Source: Enterovirga sp.
GTDB taxonomy: Bacteria > Pseudomonadota > Alphaproteobacteria > Rhizobiales > Beijerinckiaceae
Length of the DNA stretch: 51,655 nt
Direction: 5' to 3'
Assembly: GCF_028290205.1 (NCBI RefSeq)
Contig: NZ_JAQGKF010000168.1
Location: forward strand, 1 to 51,655
Shown piece by piece: positions 32,402-40,955 of the stretch. The notes beneath the pieces are model-generated. The model made no database searches. It saw nothing but the letters and a program-made list of their open reading frames with translations, and was not told where the DNA came from. Numbering within the stretch: the stretch's first letter is position 1; each line of letters opens with the position of its first letter. The position numbers and the translations under genes are program-made.

Positions 32402-33814
32402 GTGAGCCCGGCGGACACCTCCCCGTTCGACACAGTGGGCGCCTTTGCGTCCCATATCGCGGACACGCGATTCGGGGATGTGTCGGAGGTGGCGGTCGCG
32501 CGCGCCAAGACGTTCCTGCTCGACACGATCGGCGTCGGTCTGGCCGGCACCTCGGACGCCCATGCGGCGCGCGTGCTGCGCGCGGCCCGACAATGGGGCG
32601 ACGGATCTGAGGCGACCGCCTGGGGCAGCGGCGTGCGGCTCCCGGCCCCGTCGGCCGCCTTCGCCAACGCCTACCTGATCCACTCGCTCGAATTCGACTG
32701 CATCCACGAGCAGGCCGTGGTTCACCCCATGGCGACGCTCCTGTCGGCGCTGTTTGCCTGGAGCGAGCGCGAGGCCGCGAGGGGCCGGCCGGTCAATGGG
32801 CGGCAGTTTCTCACCGCCATGGTGGTCGGGGTCGACATGGCCGGGCTGCTCGGCGCGGCCACTGCCTCCGGCCTTCGGTTCTTTCGCCCCGCCACCGCGG
32901 GGGGCTTCGGGGCGGCCGCGGCTCTGGCGAGCGCAGCCGGGTTCGACGCGGACCAGGTCCGGGCCGCCCTCGGCATCCACTTCGGACAGGTGTCCGGAAC
33001 CATGCAGGCCCATGTCGAGGGCTCACCCGCCCTCGGGCTGCAGATCGCCTTCAACGCCCGGGCCGCCGTCACGGCCATCGACCTTGCCCAGGCCGGCCTG
33101 ACCGGACCGCGCGACTTCCTGAACGGCCCGTTCGGCTACTTCGCGCTGTTTGAGAACGGCTCCTTCGACCCCGCCCCGATTCAGGCCGAGCTCGGCCGGG
33201 TTCCCCAGATCACCCGCCTGTCGCACAAGCCCTTTCCGAGCGGCCGCCTGAGCCATGGCGGGGTGGATGGGCTCCGCCGCCTGATGGGCGAGCACGGCTT
33301 CGCGGCGGACGAGATCGCCGAGGTCGTCGTCCACGTGCCGCCGGTGGTGATGCGGCTGATGGGCCGGCCGAACGTGCCGAACCCCTCTTCCAATTACGCC
33401 AAGCTGTGCCTGCCCTTCGTGGCCGGGACCTATCTGGCGCGCGGGCGGGTCGACGTGCCCGATTTCGGCTCGCCCGAGATGCTGAACGATGAAGCCGTTC
33501 ATGCCTATGCGGCCCGCATTCGCCTCGCGCCGGACGACAACCCGGACCAGAATGCGATCGCCCCGCAGCGCGTGGTCGTGCGCCTGAAGACCGGCGCAGA
33601 GTTCGCCGTGACCATTCCGGCCATCTACGGCCACCCCGATGCCGCGCTGACCGAAGCCGAGAACCTCGACAAGTTCGCCCGGTGCTGCAGCTATGCCCGC
33701 CCGGCGGTTGCGCCTGCGCTGCGGGACGAGCTGATCGGGCTCGTGGCCCGGTTCGACCAGGTCGAGGACGTGGCCACCCTCCCCCGCATGCTCGCCCCGT
33801 CGGGTGCGCATTGA
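32402..33814 (+). CDS. MmgE/PrpD family protein (first of two)
   Basis: 470-residue member of the MmgE/PrpD family, which includes 2-methylcitrate dehydratase, cis-aconitate decarboxylase and iminodisuccinate epimerase. Typical blocks are LLDTIGVGLAGTSDAHAAR (about 40-58), ANAYLIHSLEFDCIHEQAVVHP (about 87-108, in parts: LIHSLEFDC, then EQAVVHP) and KPFPSGRLSHGGVDGL. The GTG start at 32402 has no strong ribosome site. It overlaps the second family member by 4 bases. The substrate is unknown; the catabolic neighbourhood suggests a tri- or dicarboxylate or amino-dicarboxylate. Confidence 0.88.
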   Translation: MSPADTSPFDTVGAFASHIADTRFGDVSEVAVARAKTFLLDTIGVGLAGTSDAHAARVLRAARQWGDGSEATAWGSGVRLPAPSAAFANAYLIHSLEFDCIHEQAVVHPMATLLSALFAWSEREAARGRPVNGRQFLTAMVVGVDMAGLLGAATASGLRFFRPATAGGFGAAAALASAAGFDADQVRAALGIHFGQVSGTMQAHVEGSPALGLQIAFNARAAVTAIDLAQAGLTGPRDFLNGPFGYFALFENGSFDPAPIQAELGRVPQITRLSHKPFPSGRLSHGGVDGLRRLMGEHGFAADEIAEVVVHVPPVVMRLMGRPNVPNPSSNYAKLCLPFVAGTYLARGRVDVPDFGSPEMLNDEAVHAYAARIRLAPDDNPDQNAIAPQRVVVRLKTGAEFAVTIPAIYGHPDAALTEAENLDKFARCCSYARPAVAPALRDELIGLVARFDQVEDVATLPRMLAPSGAH

Positions 33815-35160
33815 GCCCGAGCCTCACCGAGCGGCTCGTTCCCATTCTGCGCCGACCGGTCGGGGCCGAGATCCGGACGCACGTGACCCTGCACGTGCTC
33901 GACTGGGTCGGATGCGCGATCCTCGGCGCCACCACTGACGCGGGCGCGGTGTTCAGGGCGGAGGCGCGCGCTCGCGCCCCCGGTCCCGCCGCAGTGGTCG
34001 GAGGCGGCAGGGTCGAGGGTCGTGCGGCCGCCTTCGCCAACGGTGCCTTCGGCAACATCCTGGAGATGGACGACCTGCACCGGGAGGCGATCCTCCATCC
34101 CGGCCCGGTGGTGATTGCGGCCGCGCTTGCGGCCGCGGAGACCACGGGGGCCTCGGCGGAGCGCTTCCTGGACGCAGTGGTGCGCGGCTACGAGGCGATG
34201 ATCCGCCTGGGCCGGGCCTTGGGCCCTGGGCATTATCGCCACTTCCATCCGACTGGCACCTGCGGCCCGTTCGGTGCGGCCGCGGCCGTCGGCGACCTCC
34301 TCGGCCTCGATGACGGGCAACTCGTCTCGGCGCTCGGCAACGCCGGCACGCAGGCGGCGGGCCTCTGGCAGTGCCGGCACGAGCCGGTCATGACCAAGCA
34401 GCTCCACAACGCCCGAGCCGCGGAGGCCGGCTACGCGGCAGCCCTGCTGGCGAGCTTCGGCCTCACGGGAGCCCGGTTCATCCTGGAGGGCGAACAGGGC
34501 CTTTTCGCCGGCATGGCGCCGGGTGCCCGGCCCGACGACGTCACGTCCGAGCCGAATGGCGCCTGGCTCGTCACCCAGACCAGCCTCAAGCCGTGGCCCG
34601 CCTGCCGGCACGCCCATGCGGCGATCGACGCCGCGCTGGTGCTTCGCCAGAAGCGCCCCGAGGTCCTGCCGGTCTCGATCGAAGTTGGCACCTACCCGGA
34701 CGCCGTCGCCTTCTGCGACCGCGCCGAGCCCCGAACCAGCATCGAGGCGAAGTTCAGCCTGCAGCACGCCATCGCCGCGACACTGATCGATGGCCCGCCC
34801 CAGCTCGCCGCCTTTGAGCCTGCCGGGCTCGGCCGGGCCGACATCGCCGCGCTTCGCCGCCGCATCACGGTCGCCGTGAGCGAGCCCTATGGCTCCGCCT
34901 ACCCCCGCCGTTTCGGTTCGGGCCTGGAAGCCCGGTACCAGGATGGCACGACCGTCGCTGTCGCGGTGCACGATGCGCTTGGCGACCCCGAAAATCCGCT
35001 GTCACGCGATGCCCTGATCGCCAAGGCCGAAACCCTGATCGCAGCTGCCGGACGGGACGCGGACGAGACGCGTGCGGTGATCCGCGCCGCTCTCGCTCTC
35101 GACCAGGGCGGAGCGATTGCCGGGCTCACCCACCAATTCACCCATCGTGACCTTCACTAG
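33811..35160 (+). CDS. MmgE/PrpD family protein (second of two)
   Basis: 449-residue paralogue of the preceding gene. The start is a TTG at 33811 that overlaps the previous stop (TTGA), implying translational coupling; no ribosome site is visible. Family blocks are LDWVGCAILGATTDAG (about 30-45), ANGAFGNILEMDDLHREAILHP (about 85-106, in parts: FGNILEMDDLHRE, then AILHPGPVV), and SLKPWPACRHAHAAIDAAL with conserved Lys/Pro and His. The two adjacent copies may form a heteromer or act on successive or related substrates. Their divergence from each other argues against recent duplication. Confidence 0.87.
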   Translation: MSPSLTERLVPILRRPVGAEIRTHVTLHVLDWVGCAILGATTDAGAVFRAEARARAPGPAAVVGGGRVEGRAAAFANGAFGNILEMDDLHREAILHPGPVVIAAALAAAETTGASAERFLDAVVRGYEAMIRLGRALGPGHYRHFHPTGTCGPFGAAAAVGDLLGLDDGQLVSALGNAGTQAAGLWQCRHEPVMTKQLHNARAAEAGYAAALLASFGLTGARFILEGEQGLFAGMAPGARPDDVTSEPNGAWLVTQTSLKPWPACRHAHAAIDAALVLRQKRPEVLPVSIEVGTYPDAVAFCDRAEPRTSIEAKFSLQHAIAATLIDGPPQLAAFEPAGLGRADIAALRRRITVAVSEPYGSAYPRRFGSGLEARYQDGTTVAVAVHDALGDPENPLSRDALIAKAETLIAAAGRDADETRAVIRAALALDQGGAIAGLTHQFTHRDLH

Positions 35161-35170
35161 GAGTTCAGAC

Positions 35171-35824
35171 ATGCCTTTGGCCGGAAAGGGAATGCTCATC
35201 ACGTCCATGGACGTCGATCCGGCAGCCGAGGCCGATTTCAACCTCTGGTATGACCGCGAGCACCTGGCGGAGCGGGTCGGCATCGAGGGCTTCCTCGAGG
35301 CGCGCCGCTGGATCGCCGACAAGGCACCGACCAAGTATTTCTGCACGTATTCGACCGACACCTTCGCGGCGCTCAGCAGCCCGGCCTACAAGAAGGTGCT
35401 AGCGAACCAGACGGACTGGTCGACCACGCACATCTCGAACTTCCGCAACCCGGGCCGCGCCGTCGGGCGCATCACGGAGAGCCGCGGCCAGGGCCGTGGC
35501 GCGGTGATGGGCGTGGTTCGGCTGCGGCCGGCCGCCGGTTCGCAGGAGAGCCTCCGGGCCAAGCTCGCCGGCCTGCTCGATCCCGGCACGCTCCCGGGCA
35601 TCATCTCGCTCCACCTCGTCGAGAGCGACCCCGAGCTGTCCAGGAACCTGACCAACCCGAACGACCCCAATCCGGGTGCGGGCGACTGGTACGTGCTCAT
35701 CGACGGCACCGATCTGGCGGCCGTGCGGGAGCTGATCGAGACGCGCTTCGCGTCGCCGGGCGCCGAGGTTGTCTCGACTGGGACCTACCGCCTGATGTGG
35801 GATCTTGCGAAAAGCGATCTTTGA
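35171..35824 (+). CDS. Dimeric alpha/beta-barrel protein (EthD/DUF4286-like)
   Basis: 217-residue protein from the ATG at 35171, which follows GGAG at 35160-35163. Two ferredoxin-like halves are visible. The first opens with MLITSMDVDPAAEADFNLWYDREHLAER (in parts: LITSMDVDP, then FNLWYDREHLAERV), the hallmark of this group. The second starts near residue 115 with GAVMGVVRLRPAAG. There is no signal peptide. Such proteins can be small enzymes (isomerases, monooxygenases) or ligand carriers; the function here is unknown. It sits 10 bases after the second MmgE/PrpD gene and probably shares its transcript. Confidence 0.75.
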   Translation: MPLAGKGMLITSMDVDPAAEADFNLWYDREHLAERVGIEGFLEARRWIADKAPTKYFCTYSTDTFAALSSPAYKKVLANQTDWSTTHISNFRNPGRAVGRITESRGQGRGAVMGVVRLRPAAGSQESLRAKLAGLLDPGTLPGIISLHLVESDPELSRNLTNPNDPNPGAGDWYVLIDGTDLAAVRELIETRFASPGAEVVSTGTYRLMWDLAKSDL

Positions 35825-35864
35825 GCCGGCCGACCGCCTTATACATCAGACACGGAGGTAGAAC

Positions 35865-36842
35865 ATGAACCGACCCCTGAAGTCCGCCCTCGCGGCCGCG
35901 CTCGCGGTTGCTGTGGGAAGTTCCGCTGCCCTTGCCGACAAGTGGAACATGCCGGTCCGCTCGAATGAGCGGAATTACTTCACCCGCAATATTCTCCAGT
36001 TTGCGGAAGAGGTGAAGGCCGGCACCGCCGGCAAGCTTGAGATCGTCATCCACCCCGAGGATTCGCTGACCAAGCAGCCGGAGGTGAAGCGCGCCGTGCA
36101 GACCGGACAGGTCCAGCTCGGCGAATTGCTGATGTCGATCCACTCGAACGAGAACGCCGTTTTCGGCGTGGACGCGGTGCCGTTCCTGGCCACCAACGCC
36201 GAGGAGAACCGCAAGCTTCTCGCGGCGGCTCGTCCGTTCATCGAGGAGCGCCTCAAGAAGCAGGGCATCCGTCTCCTGTTCGTGGTCCCGTGGCCGCCGA
36301 ACTCCTTCTACGCCGGCAAGGAGATCAAGTCGGTCGCCGACTACAAGGGCGTGCGCTTCCGGGCCTTCAACCCGGTGACGGGGCGCCTCGCCGAGCTGAT
36401 GGGCGCCATCCCGGTCACGGTGCAGCAATCGGAGGTGCCGCAGGCCTTCTCGACCGGCGTCATCCAGGCGATGATCACCTCGCCGGCCACAGGCGTCGAC
36501 ACGCAGGCCTGGGACTTCGTGAAGTATTACTATGACGTGAAGGCGATGGCGCCCTGGAACATCGTCATCGCGAACGAGCGCGTGTTCAGCCGCCTCGATC
36601 CGAAGACCCAGGAAGCCGTGATGGCCGCTGCCAAGGTCGCCGAGGAGCGCGGCTGGAAACTTCAGGCCGAGGAAACGGGCAAGCTCGTCGACACGCTTCG
36701 CTCGAAGGGGATGGACGTGCGTGAGGGCAGCCCTGAGCTGATGGGCGAGCTGAGGAAGATCGGCGATCAGCTGATTCAGGAATGGTCCAAGGCGGCCGGC
36801 GAGGATGGCCAGAAGATCCTCGACGCTTACCGCAAAGGTTGA
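35865..36842 (+). CDS. TRAP transporter solute-binding protein (DctP-type)
   Basis: 325-residue periplasmic binding protein. A Sec signal peptide (about 1-24, ALAAALAVAVGSSAALA) precedes the DctP fold. NYFTRNILQFAEEVKAGTAGKLEIVIHPEDSL (in parts: FAEEVKAGTAGKLEIVIHP) and VADYKGVRFRAFNP contain the helix and the conserved Arg region that binds carboxylates in this family. CGGAGGT lies just before the start. It is the first gene of a complete TRAP system with DctQ and DctM following, and it imports an organic anion with sodium. Confidence 0.93.
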   Translation: MNRPLKSALAAALAVAVGSSAALADKWNMPVRSNERNYFTRNILQFAEEVKAGTAGKLEIVIHPEDSLTKQPEVKRAVQTGQVQLGELLMSIHSNENAVFGVDAVPFLATNAEENRKLLAAARPFIEERLKKQGIRLLFVVPWPPNSFYAGKEIKSVADYKGVRFRAFNPVTGRLAELMGAIPVTVQQSEVPQAFSTGVIQAMITSPATGVDTQAWDFVKYYYDVKAMAPWNIVIANERVFSRLDPKTQEAVMAAAKVAEERGWKLQAEETGKLVDTLRSKGMDVREGSPELMGELRKIGDQLIQEWSKAAGEDGQKILDAYRKG

Positions 36843-36854
36843 GCCCGGAACCGC

Positions 36855-37364
36855 ATGCGCATTCTCGATAGGTTTTATTCATTAGGGATCGTCCTCGCGG
36901 CGGTCTTCATGGTGCTGATCGCGGCCCTCACCCTGTCTCAGGTTGTGGGCCGCATGATCGGGGTCGTCATCCCTGATGCCGGCGATCTCGCCGGCTACGC
37001 GATGGCGGCCGCGACCTTTCTGGCGCTCGCCCACACCTTCCGCAGCGGGGGCCACATCCGTGTGAACCTGCTGCTGATCCATGTCTCGCGGCGGCTGCGC
37101 CACGCACTCGAGTGCTGGTGCCTCGCCTTCCTGACCGTCGTGGGCGGGCTGTTTGCCGCGTTCTCGATCAAGCTCGTGATGGATTCCTACGCGTTCGGGG
37201 ACGTCTCGACCGGCATGATGCCGGTCCCGCTCTGGATCCCGCAGATCTCCATGGCCCTCGGCGCGGTGCTGTTTGAGATCGCCGTCATCGAGGAACTCGT
37301 GCGCGTGATCCGCGGCGAGGAGCCCCGCTACGAGCGCGCCGACGGCGACGCCTTTACCGAATAG
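36855..37364 (+). CDS. TRAP transporter small membrane subunit (DctQ-type)
   Basis: 169-residue inner-membrane protein with four predicted helices (about 7-30, 45-65, 85-107 and 125-147). ALTLSQVVGRMIGVVIPDAGDLAGYAMAAATFLALAHT (in parts: SQVVGRMIG, then DLAGYAMAAATFLALAH) matches the DctQ core, and the FRSGGHIRVNLL segment is diagnostic. It bridges the binder and the large subunit DctM, 12 bases after dctP-type gene and 7 bases before the dctM-type gene. Confidence 0.92.
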   Translation: MRILDRFYSLGIVLAAVFMVLIAALTLSQVVGRMIGVVIPDAGDLAGYAMAAATFLALAHTFRSGGHIRVNLLLIHVSRRLRHALECWCLAFLTVVGGLFAAFSIKLVMDSYAFGDVSTGMMPVPLWIPQISMALGAVLFEIAVIEELVRVIRGEEPRYERADGDAFTE

Positions 37365-37371
37365 GACGGAA

Positions 37372-38679
37372 ATGGATCCCCTTCTTTACAGCCCGATCCT
37401 GGCGCTGGCACTGCTGCTCCTGCTCGCCTCAGGGCTGTGGGTCGCGGCCTCGCTGATCGGCGTCGGGCTGATCGGCATGCTGCTGTTCGCCGATGCGCCG
37501 ATCGACCTCGTCATGCCGTCCGCCTTGTGGGGTGCCGTCAGCAGCTGGACGCTCACCGCCCTGCCCCTGTTCGTCTGGATGGGCGAGATCCTGTTCCGCA
37601 CGAAGCTCGCCGACGATCTCTTCAACGGCCTCGCGCCCTGGACCACGCGACTGCCTGGCCGCCTCCTCCACGTGAACGTCATCGGTTGCGGCATCTTCGC
37701 GGCCGTGAGCGGATCCTCGGCCGCGACGGCCGCGACCGTTGGCCAGATGTCCCTGCCGGAGCTGAAGCGGCGAGGCTATCACGAGCCGACCAGCATCGGT
37801 TCGCTCGCCGCCTCCGGCACGCTCGGCCTGCTGATCCCGCCGTCGATCATCATGATCGTCTACGGAGTGTCGGCCAACGTCTCGATCGCCAGGCTGTTTC
37901 TCGCCGGCGTGCTGCCCGGCCTGATGATGATGGGCCTGTTCATGGGCTACATCATGATCTGGTCCATGCTGAACCGGGACAAGATGCCGCCGCGTGAACC
38001 TTCGCTTCCGTTTGGCGAAAAGTTGAAACGTCTGCGTCTTCTGCTGCCGACCGTCCTGCTCATCGTGGCGGTGATCGGGTCGATCTATACCGGCGTCGCG
38101 ACGGCGACAGAGGCGGCGACCTTGGGCGTCGTCGGCTCGCTGCTGGTCGCGCTGGTGTCGGGCAGCCTGACCTGGGCGAACTTCAAGGAGAGCCTCTACG
38201 GGGCGACGCGCACGTCGTGCATGATCGGTTTCATCATCGCGGCGGCCGCCTTCCTGTCGGTGGTGATGGGGTATGCCGGCATTCCGCGGGCGCTCGCGAG
38301 CTGGATCGGCACCTTGGGCCTGTCGCCCTACGGGTTGATCTTTGCCCTCACGATCCTGTTCCTGATCCTCGGCTGCTTCCTGGACGGGATCTCCATGGTC
38401 GTGCTCACGACGGCGGTCATCATGCCGATGGTCGAGGCCGCCCATATCGACCTGATCTGGTTCGGCATCTTCATCGTGCTGGTCGTGGAGATCGCGCAGA
38501 TCACGCCACCGGTCGGCTTCAACCTGTTCGTCGTGCAAGGGCTCACCGGCCACAACATCCTGCACGTCGCCCGGTCCGTAATGCCGTTCTTCTTCGTGCT
38601 CTGCCTTGGCGTCGTCCTGATCACGATCTTTCCGGAGATCGCGACCTGGCTGCCCCAGACGATGTTCTCAGCCCGCTAA
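37372..38679 (+). CDS. TRAP transporter large membrane subunit (DctM-type)
   Basis: 435-residue inner-membrane transporter with about 11-12 helices, normal for DctM. Family blocks are SGSSAATAATVGQMSLPELKRRGY (in parts: SGSSAATAATVGQM, then LPELKRRGY), LGLLIPPSIIMIVYGV and EIAQITPPVGFNLFVVQG. It catalyses sodium-driven uptake of the substrate delivered by the DctP-type protein. An amidase gene starts 24 bases later, so the imported compound could be an amide or a carboxylic acid amide. Confidence 0.95.
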   Translation: MDPLLYSPILALALLLLLASGLWVAASLIGVGLIGMLLFADAPIDLVMPSALWGAVSSWTLTALPLFVWMGEILFRTKLADDLFNGLAPWTTRLPGRLLHVNVIGCGIFAAVSGSSAATAATVGQMSLPELKRRGYHEPTSIGSLAASGTLGLLIPPSIIMIVYGVSANVSIARLFLAGVLPGLMMMGLFMGYIMIWSMLNRDKMPPREPSLPFGEKLKRLRLLLPTVLLIVAVIGSIYTGVATATEAATLGVVGSLLVALVSGSLTWANFKESLYGATRTSCMIGFIIAAAAFLSVVMGYAGIPRALASWIGTLGLSPYGLIFALTILFLILGCFLDGISMVVLTTAVIMPMVEAAHIDLIWFGIFIVLVVEIAQITPPVGFNLFVVQGLTGHNILHVARSVMPFFFVLCLGVVLITIFPEIATWLPQTMFSAR

Positions 38680-38703
38680 CGACGACCAGCGACCGAGGCC
38701 CGC

Positions 38704-40104
38704 ATGACCACCACCGACCCAACCCTGCTGCCCGTTTCTCACCTTTCGCAGGAGATCGTCGCCCGGCGCCTGTCTCCGGTCGATCTCACCGAGGCGTATC
38801 TCGACCGGATCCGGAGGCAAGAGCCGAAGCTGCAGGCCTTTGTGGAGGTCTATGCGGACGAGGCTCGCCAAGCCGCCCAGGCCGCTGATCTCGCCATCCG
38901 GTCGGGCCACGCGATCGGGCCGCTGCACGGCATCCCGGTCGCCCTGAAGGACCTGATCGAGATGGAAGGCCGGATCGTCACGGGCGGCTCGGAGGCCTGG
39001 CGGCAGCGCCGGGCCACCCGCACCGCCACGCTGGCGCGCCGGTTGATCGCGCAGGGCATGATCGTGCTCGGCAAGACTCATACGGTCGAGTTCGCGATGG
39101 GCGGCTGGGGCACCAATTCCCGCCTCGGCACGCCCTGGAACCCGTGGGACCCGGACCGCCAGCGCACCCCGGGCGGCTCAAGCAGCGGCTCGGGCGTCGC
39201 GGTGGCGGCCGGTCTCGCCCCCTGGGCCGTGGGCACGGACACCGGAGGGTCCGTGCGGATGCCGGCCTCCTGGTGCGGCATCACCGCCCTCAAGACCACC
39301 GTCGGCCGGATCAGCACCTACGGCGTGCTGCCGCTGAGCCCGACGCTCGACACGCCCGGCCCGATGACCCGCACGGTGGAGGATGCCGCGGTTCTCTACA
39401 TGGCCATGCAGGGCCCGGATCCGCTCGAGCCGCGGACCGAGCGCCTGCCGGCCAGCGACCCGTTGCCCGGGCTCAAGCGCGGCATCCGGGGCCTGCGGCT
39501 GGCTCGCATGCCCGACACGGAGCGCACCTACGCCTCGGCCGAGGTGCTGGCCGCCTATGACGCCTCGCTCGTCGAGCTGGAGCGGCTCGGAGCCGAGATC
39601 GTCGACGTCGCCCTGCCCTTCGGACTGGCGGACGTGGCGGCGCTCAATCTGCGCATCATGGCGGCCGAGAGCTACACGCTGCATCACGAACTCGTCGACG
39701 ACGAGACCAGCCCGCTGGACCCGCATGTCCGGCCGCGCATCCTGGCGGGCCGGACCCTCACGGCGCAGGCCTATATCGATGCGCTGCAGCAGCGTGAGGA
39801 GATGAAACAGGTGTTCGGTCGCGCGCTCGACGGCATCGACGCGTTTCTGACGCCGAGCACCATGACGACCGCCTTGCCGCTGGACGAGGTCGACCAGACC
39901 ACGGCGCCGGCGCATTTTACCCGCTTCGGCAACTTCCTCGATCTGTGCGCCGTATCGCTGCCGAACGGCGCGGGCGCCGGCGGCCTGCCGACCTCGCTGC
40001 AGATCGTCTGCCGCGGCTACGACGAGGCCACCGCGCTGCGGATCGGCTGGGCCTACCAGAACGCCACCGAGTGGCATCTGCGCCGCCCGCCCGGACTGGC
40101 CTGA
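38704..40104 (+). CDS. Amidase signature family hydrolase (second)
   Basis: 466-residue amidase with an intact triad: Lys82 in VALKDLIEMEG, Ser159 in GGSSSGSGVAV and nucleophile Ser183 in TDTGGSVRMP. The 24-residue spacing is the family norm. The C-terminal blocks SLPNGAGAGGLPTSLQIV are also typical. It lies right behind the TRAP genes and probably hydrolyses an amide brought in by that transporter. It differs clearly from the first amidase (25242-26561) in the N-terminal 60 residues, so the two are not a recent duplication. GatA is unlikely without GatB/GatC. Confidence 0.9.
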   Translation: MTTTDPTLLPVSHLSQEIVARRLSPVDLTEAYLDRIRRQEPKLQAFVEVYADEARQAAQAADLAIRSGHAIGPLHGIPVALKDLIEMEGRIVTGGSEAWRQRRATRTATLARRLIAQGMIVLGKTHTVEFAMGGWGTNSRLGTPWNPWDPDRQRTPGGSSSGSGVAVAAGLAPWAVGTDTGGSVRMPASWCGITALKTTVGRISTYGVLPLSPTLDTPGPMTRTVEDAAVLYMAMQGPDPLEPRTERLPASDPLPGLKRGIRGLRLARMPDTERTYASAEVLAAYDASLVELERLGAEIVDVALPFGLADVAALNLRIMAAESYTLHHELVDDETSPLDPHVRPRILAGRTLTAQAYIDALQQREEMKQVFGRALDGIDAFLTPSTMTTALPLDEVDQTTAPAHFTRFGNFLDLCAVSLPNGAGAGGLPTSLQIVCRGYDEATALRIGWAYQNATEWHLRRPPGLA

Positions 40105-40137
40105 TCCAAAGGTCGGCGTCCCGCTGAGGTGGGGCCC

Positions 40138-40157
40138 CCGGCCGCTCCGGCGGCCGG
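40138..40157. terminator. Hairpin after the second amidase gene
   Basis: CCGGCCGC (40138-40145) and GCGGCCGG (40150-40157) form a perfect 8-bp stem with a TCCG loop, 34 bases after the amidase stop. It faces the convergent GntR gene and has no T-run. Confidence 0.45.
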
Positions 40158-40170
40158 CGCGAAACGGGGT

Positions 40171-40186
40171 GGCCCCTAGCGGGGCC
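40171..40186. terminator. Hairpin over the stop of the GntR gene
   Basis: GGCCCC (40171-40176) and GGGGCC (40181-40186) form a 6-bp stem with a TAGC loop that contains the minus-strand stop codon. Together with 40138-40157 it forms a double hairpin at the convergent junction. Confidence 0.35.
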
Positions 40187-40955
40187 CCTCCCCGCCGCCA
40201 TCGAGGCCCGGATAGGCCTCGCTGAGGGCCCGGCCGATGACGGCATGCGCCCGCCGCATCATGCGGGTCGCCCTCCGCTGGGCCATCGGGCCGTTCCGAA
40301 GAGCAACCGCCTCCGATACTTCCTTGTAGTTCTGGAGCGATATCTCCAGCATCTCATGCGTCCAGGCATGCGCCAGATACCGGTATCTCCGCGCCTGCTT
40401 GTCGATGCCGTCGAGCATTCGGGTCAGGGTCTTGTTGCCGCAATGCCGATGAAGCGCCGACGTGAACGCGACGCTGCTTTCGAAGAACTGCCCCACATGC
40501 CGAGAGCTGATGGCGGCCTCGAGCGCAACCAGCAACGCAGCGAGTTCGACGTCGACGACGCGGTCTGGATTTTTGGCGGCTCCGGCCGCAGCTAGACCCT
40601 CGAGCGCCGCACGGCAGGTGTAGACCTCGTCGAGATCCTGCCGGCTGATCGGGGTCACCCGAACGCCGCGGCGTGCCGACCGGACGATAAGGCCGTCGGC
40701 CTCGAGCACCTTCAGCGCCTCGCGCACCGGCGACCGGCTGACACCGTATCGGGCGCAGACCTCCTCCTCGGTCAGGCGAGAGCCAGGCTCGAGCCGCAGG
40801 GTGATGATCTCGGTCGACAGCGCGCGCGCGACCTCCGCGCCGATCACGGTCGGGATCGCAAAGCCCCTCGCCTGCTCTGCGCCTGCTGTGAAACTGCGCT
40901 CGGGCGGCGTGATGTCAGCGCCCTCGGCAGCGCCGCGCCGGTGACGAAGACTCAT
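40176..40955 (-). CDS. GntR-family regulator with FCD domain
   Basis: 259-residue transcription factor from the ATG at 40955, with AGGAG 7 bases upstream. A 40-residue tail precedes the winged helix-turn-helix: RLEPGSRLTEEEVCARYGVSRSPVREALKVLEADGL (in parts: GSRLTEEEVCARYGVSRS, then PVREALKVLEADGL). The C-terminal FCD ligand domain (about 125-250) has the EVYTCRAALEGLAA helix and His residues for metal. FCD regulators usually bind carboxylates. It is divergent from the Pot-type operon and convergent with the amidase, so it may control both sides through the inverted repeat at 41195-41229. Confidence 0.92.
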   Translation of the reverse strand: MSLRHRRGAAEGADITPPERSFTAGAEQARGFAIPTVIGAEVARALSTEIITLRLEPGSRLTEEEVCARYGVSRSPVREALKVLEADGLIVRSARRGVRVTPISRQDLDEVYTCRAALEGLAAAGAAKNPDRVVDVELAALLVALEAAISSRHVGQFFESSVAFTSALHRHCGNKTLTRMLDGIDKQARRYRYLAHAWTHEMLEISLQNYKEVSEAVALRNGPMAQRRATRMMRRAHAVIGRALSEAYPGLDGGGEGPR

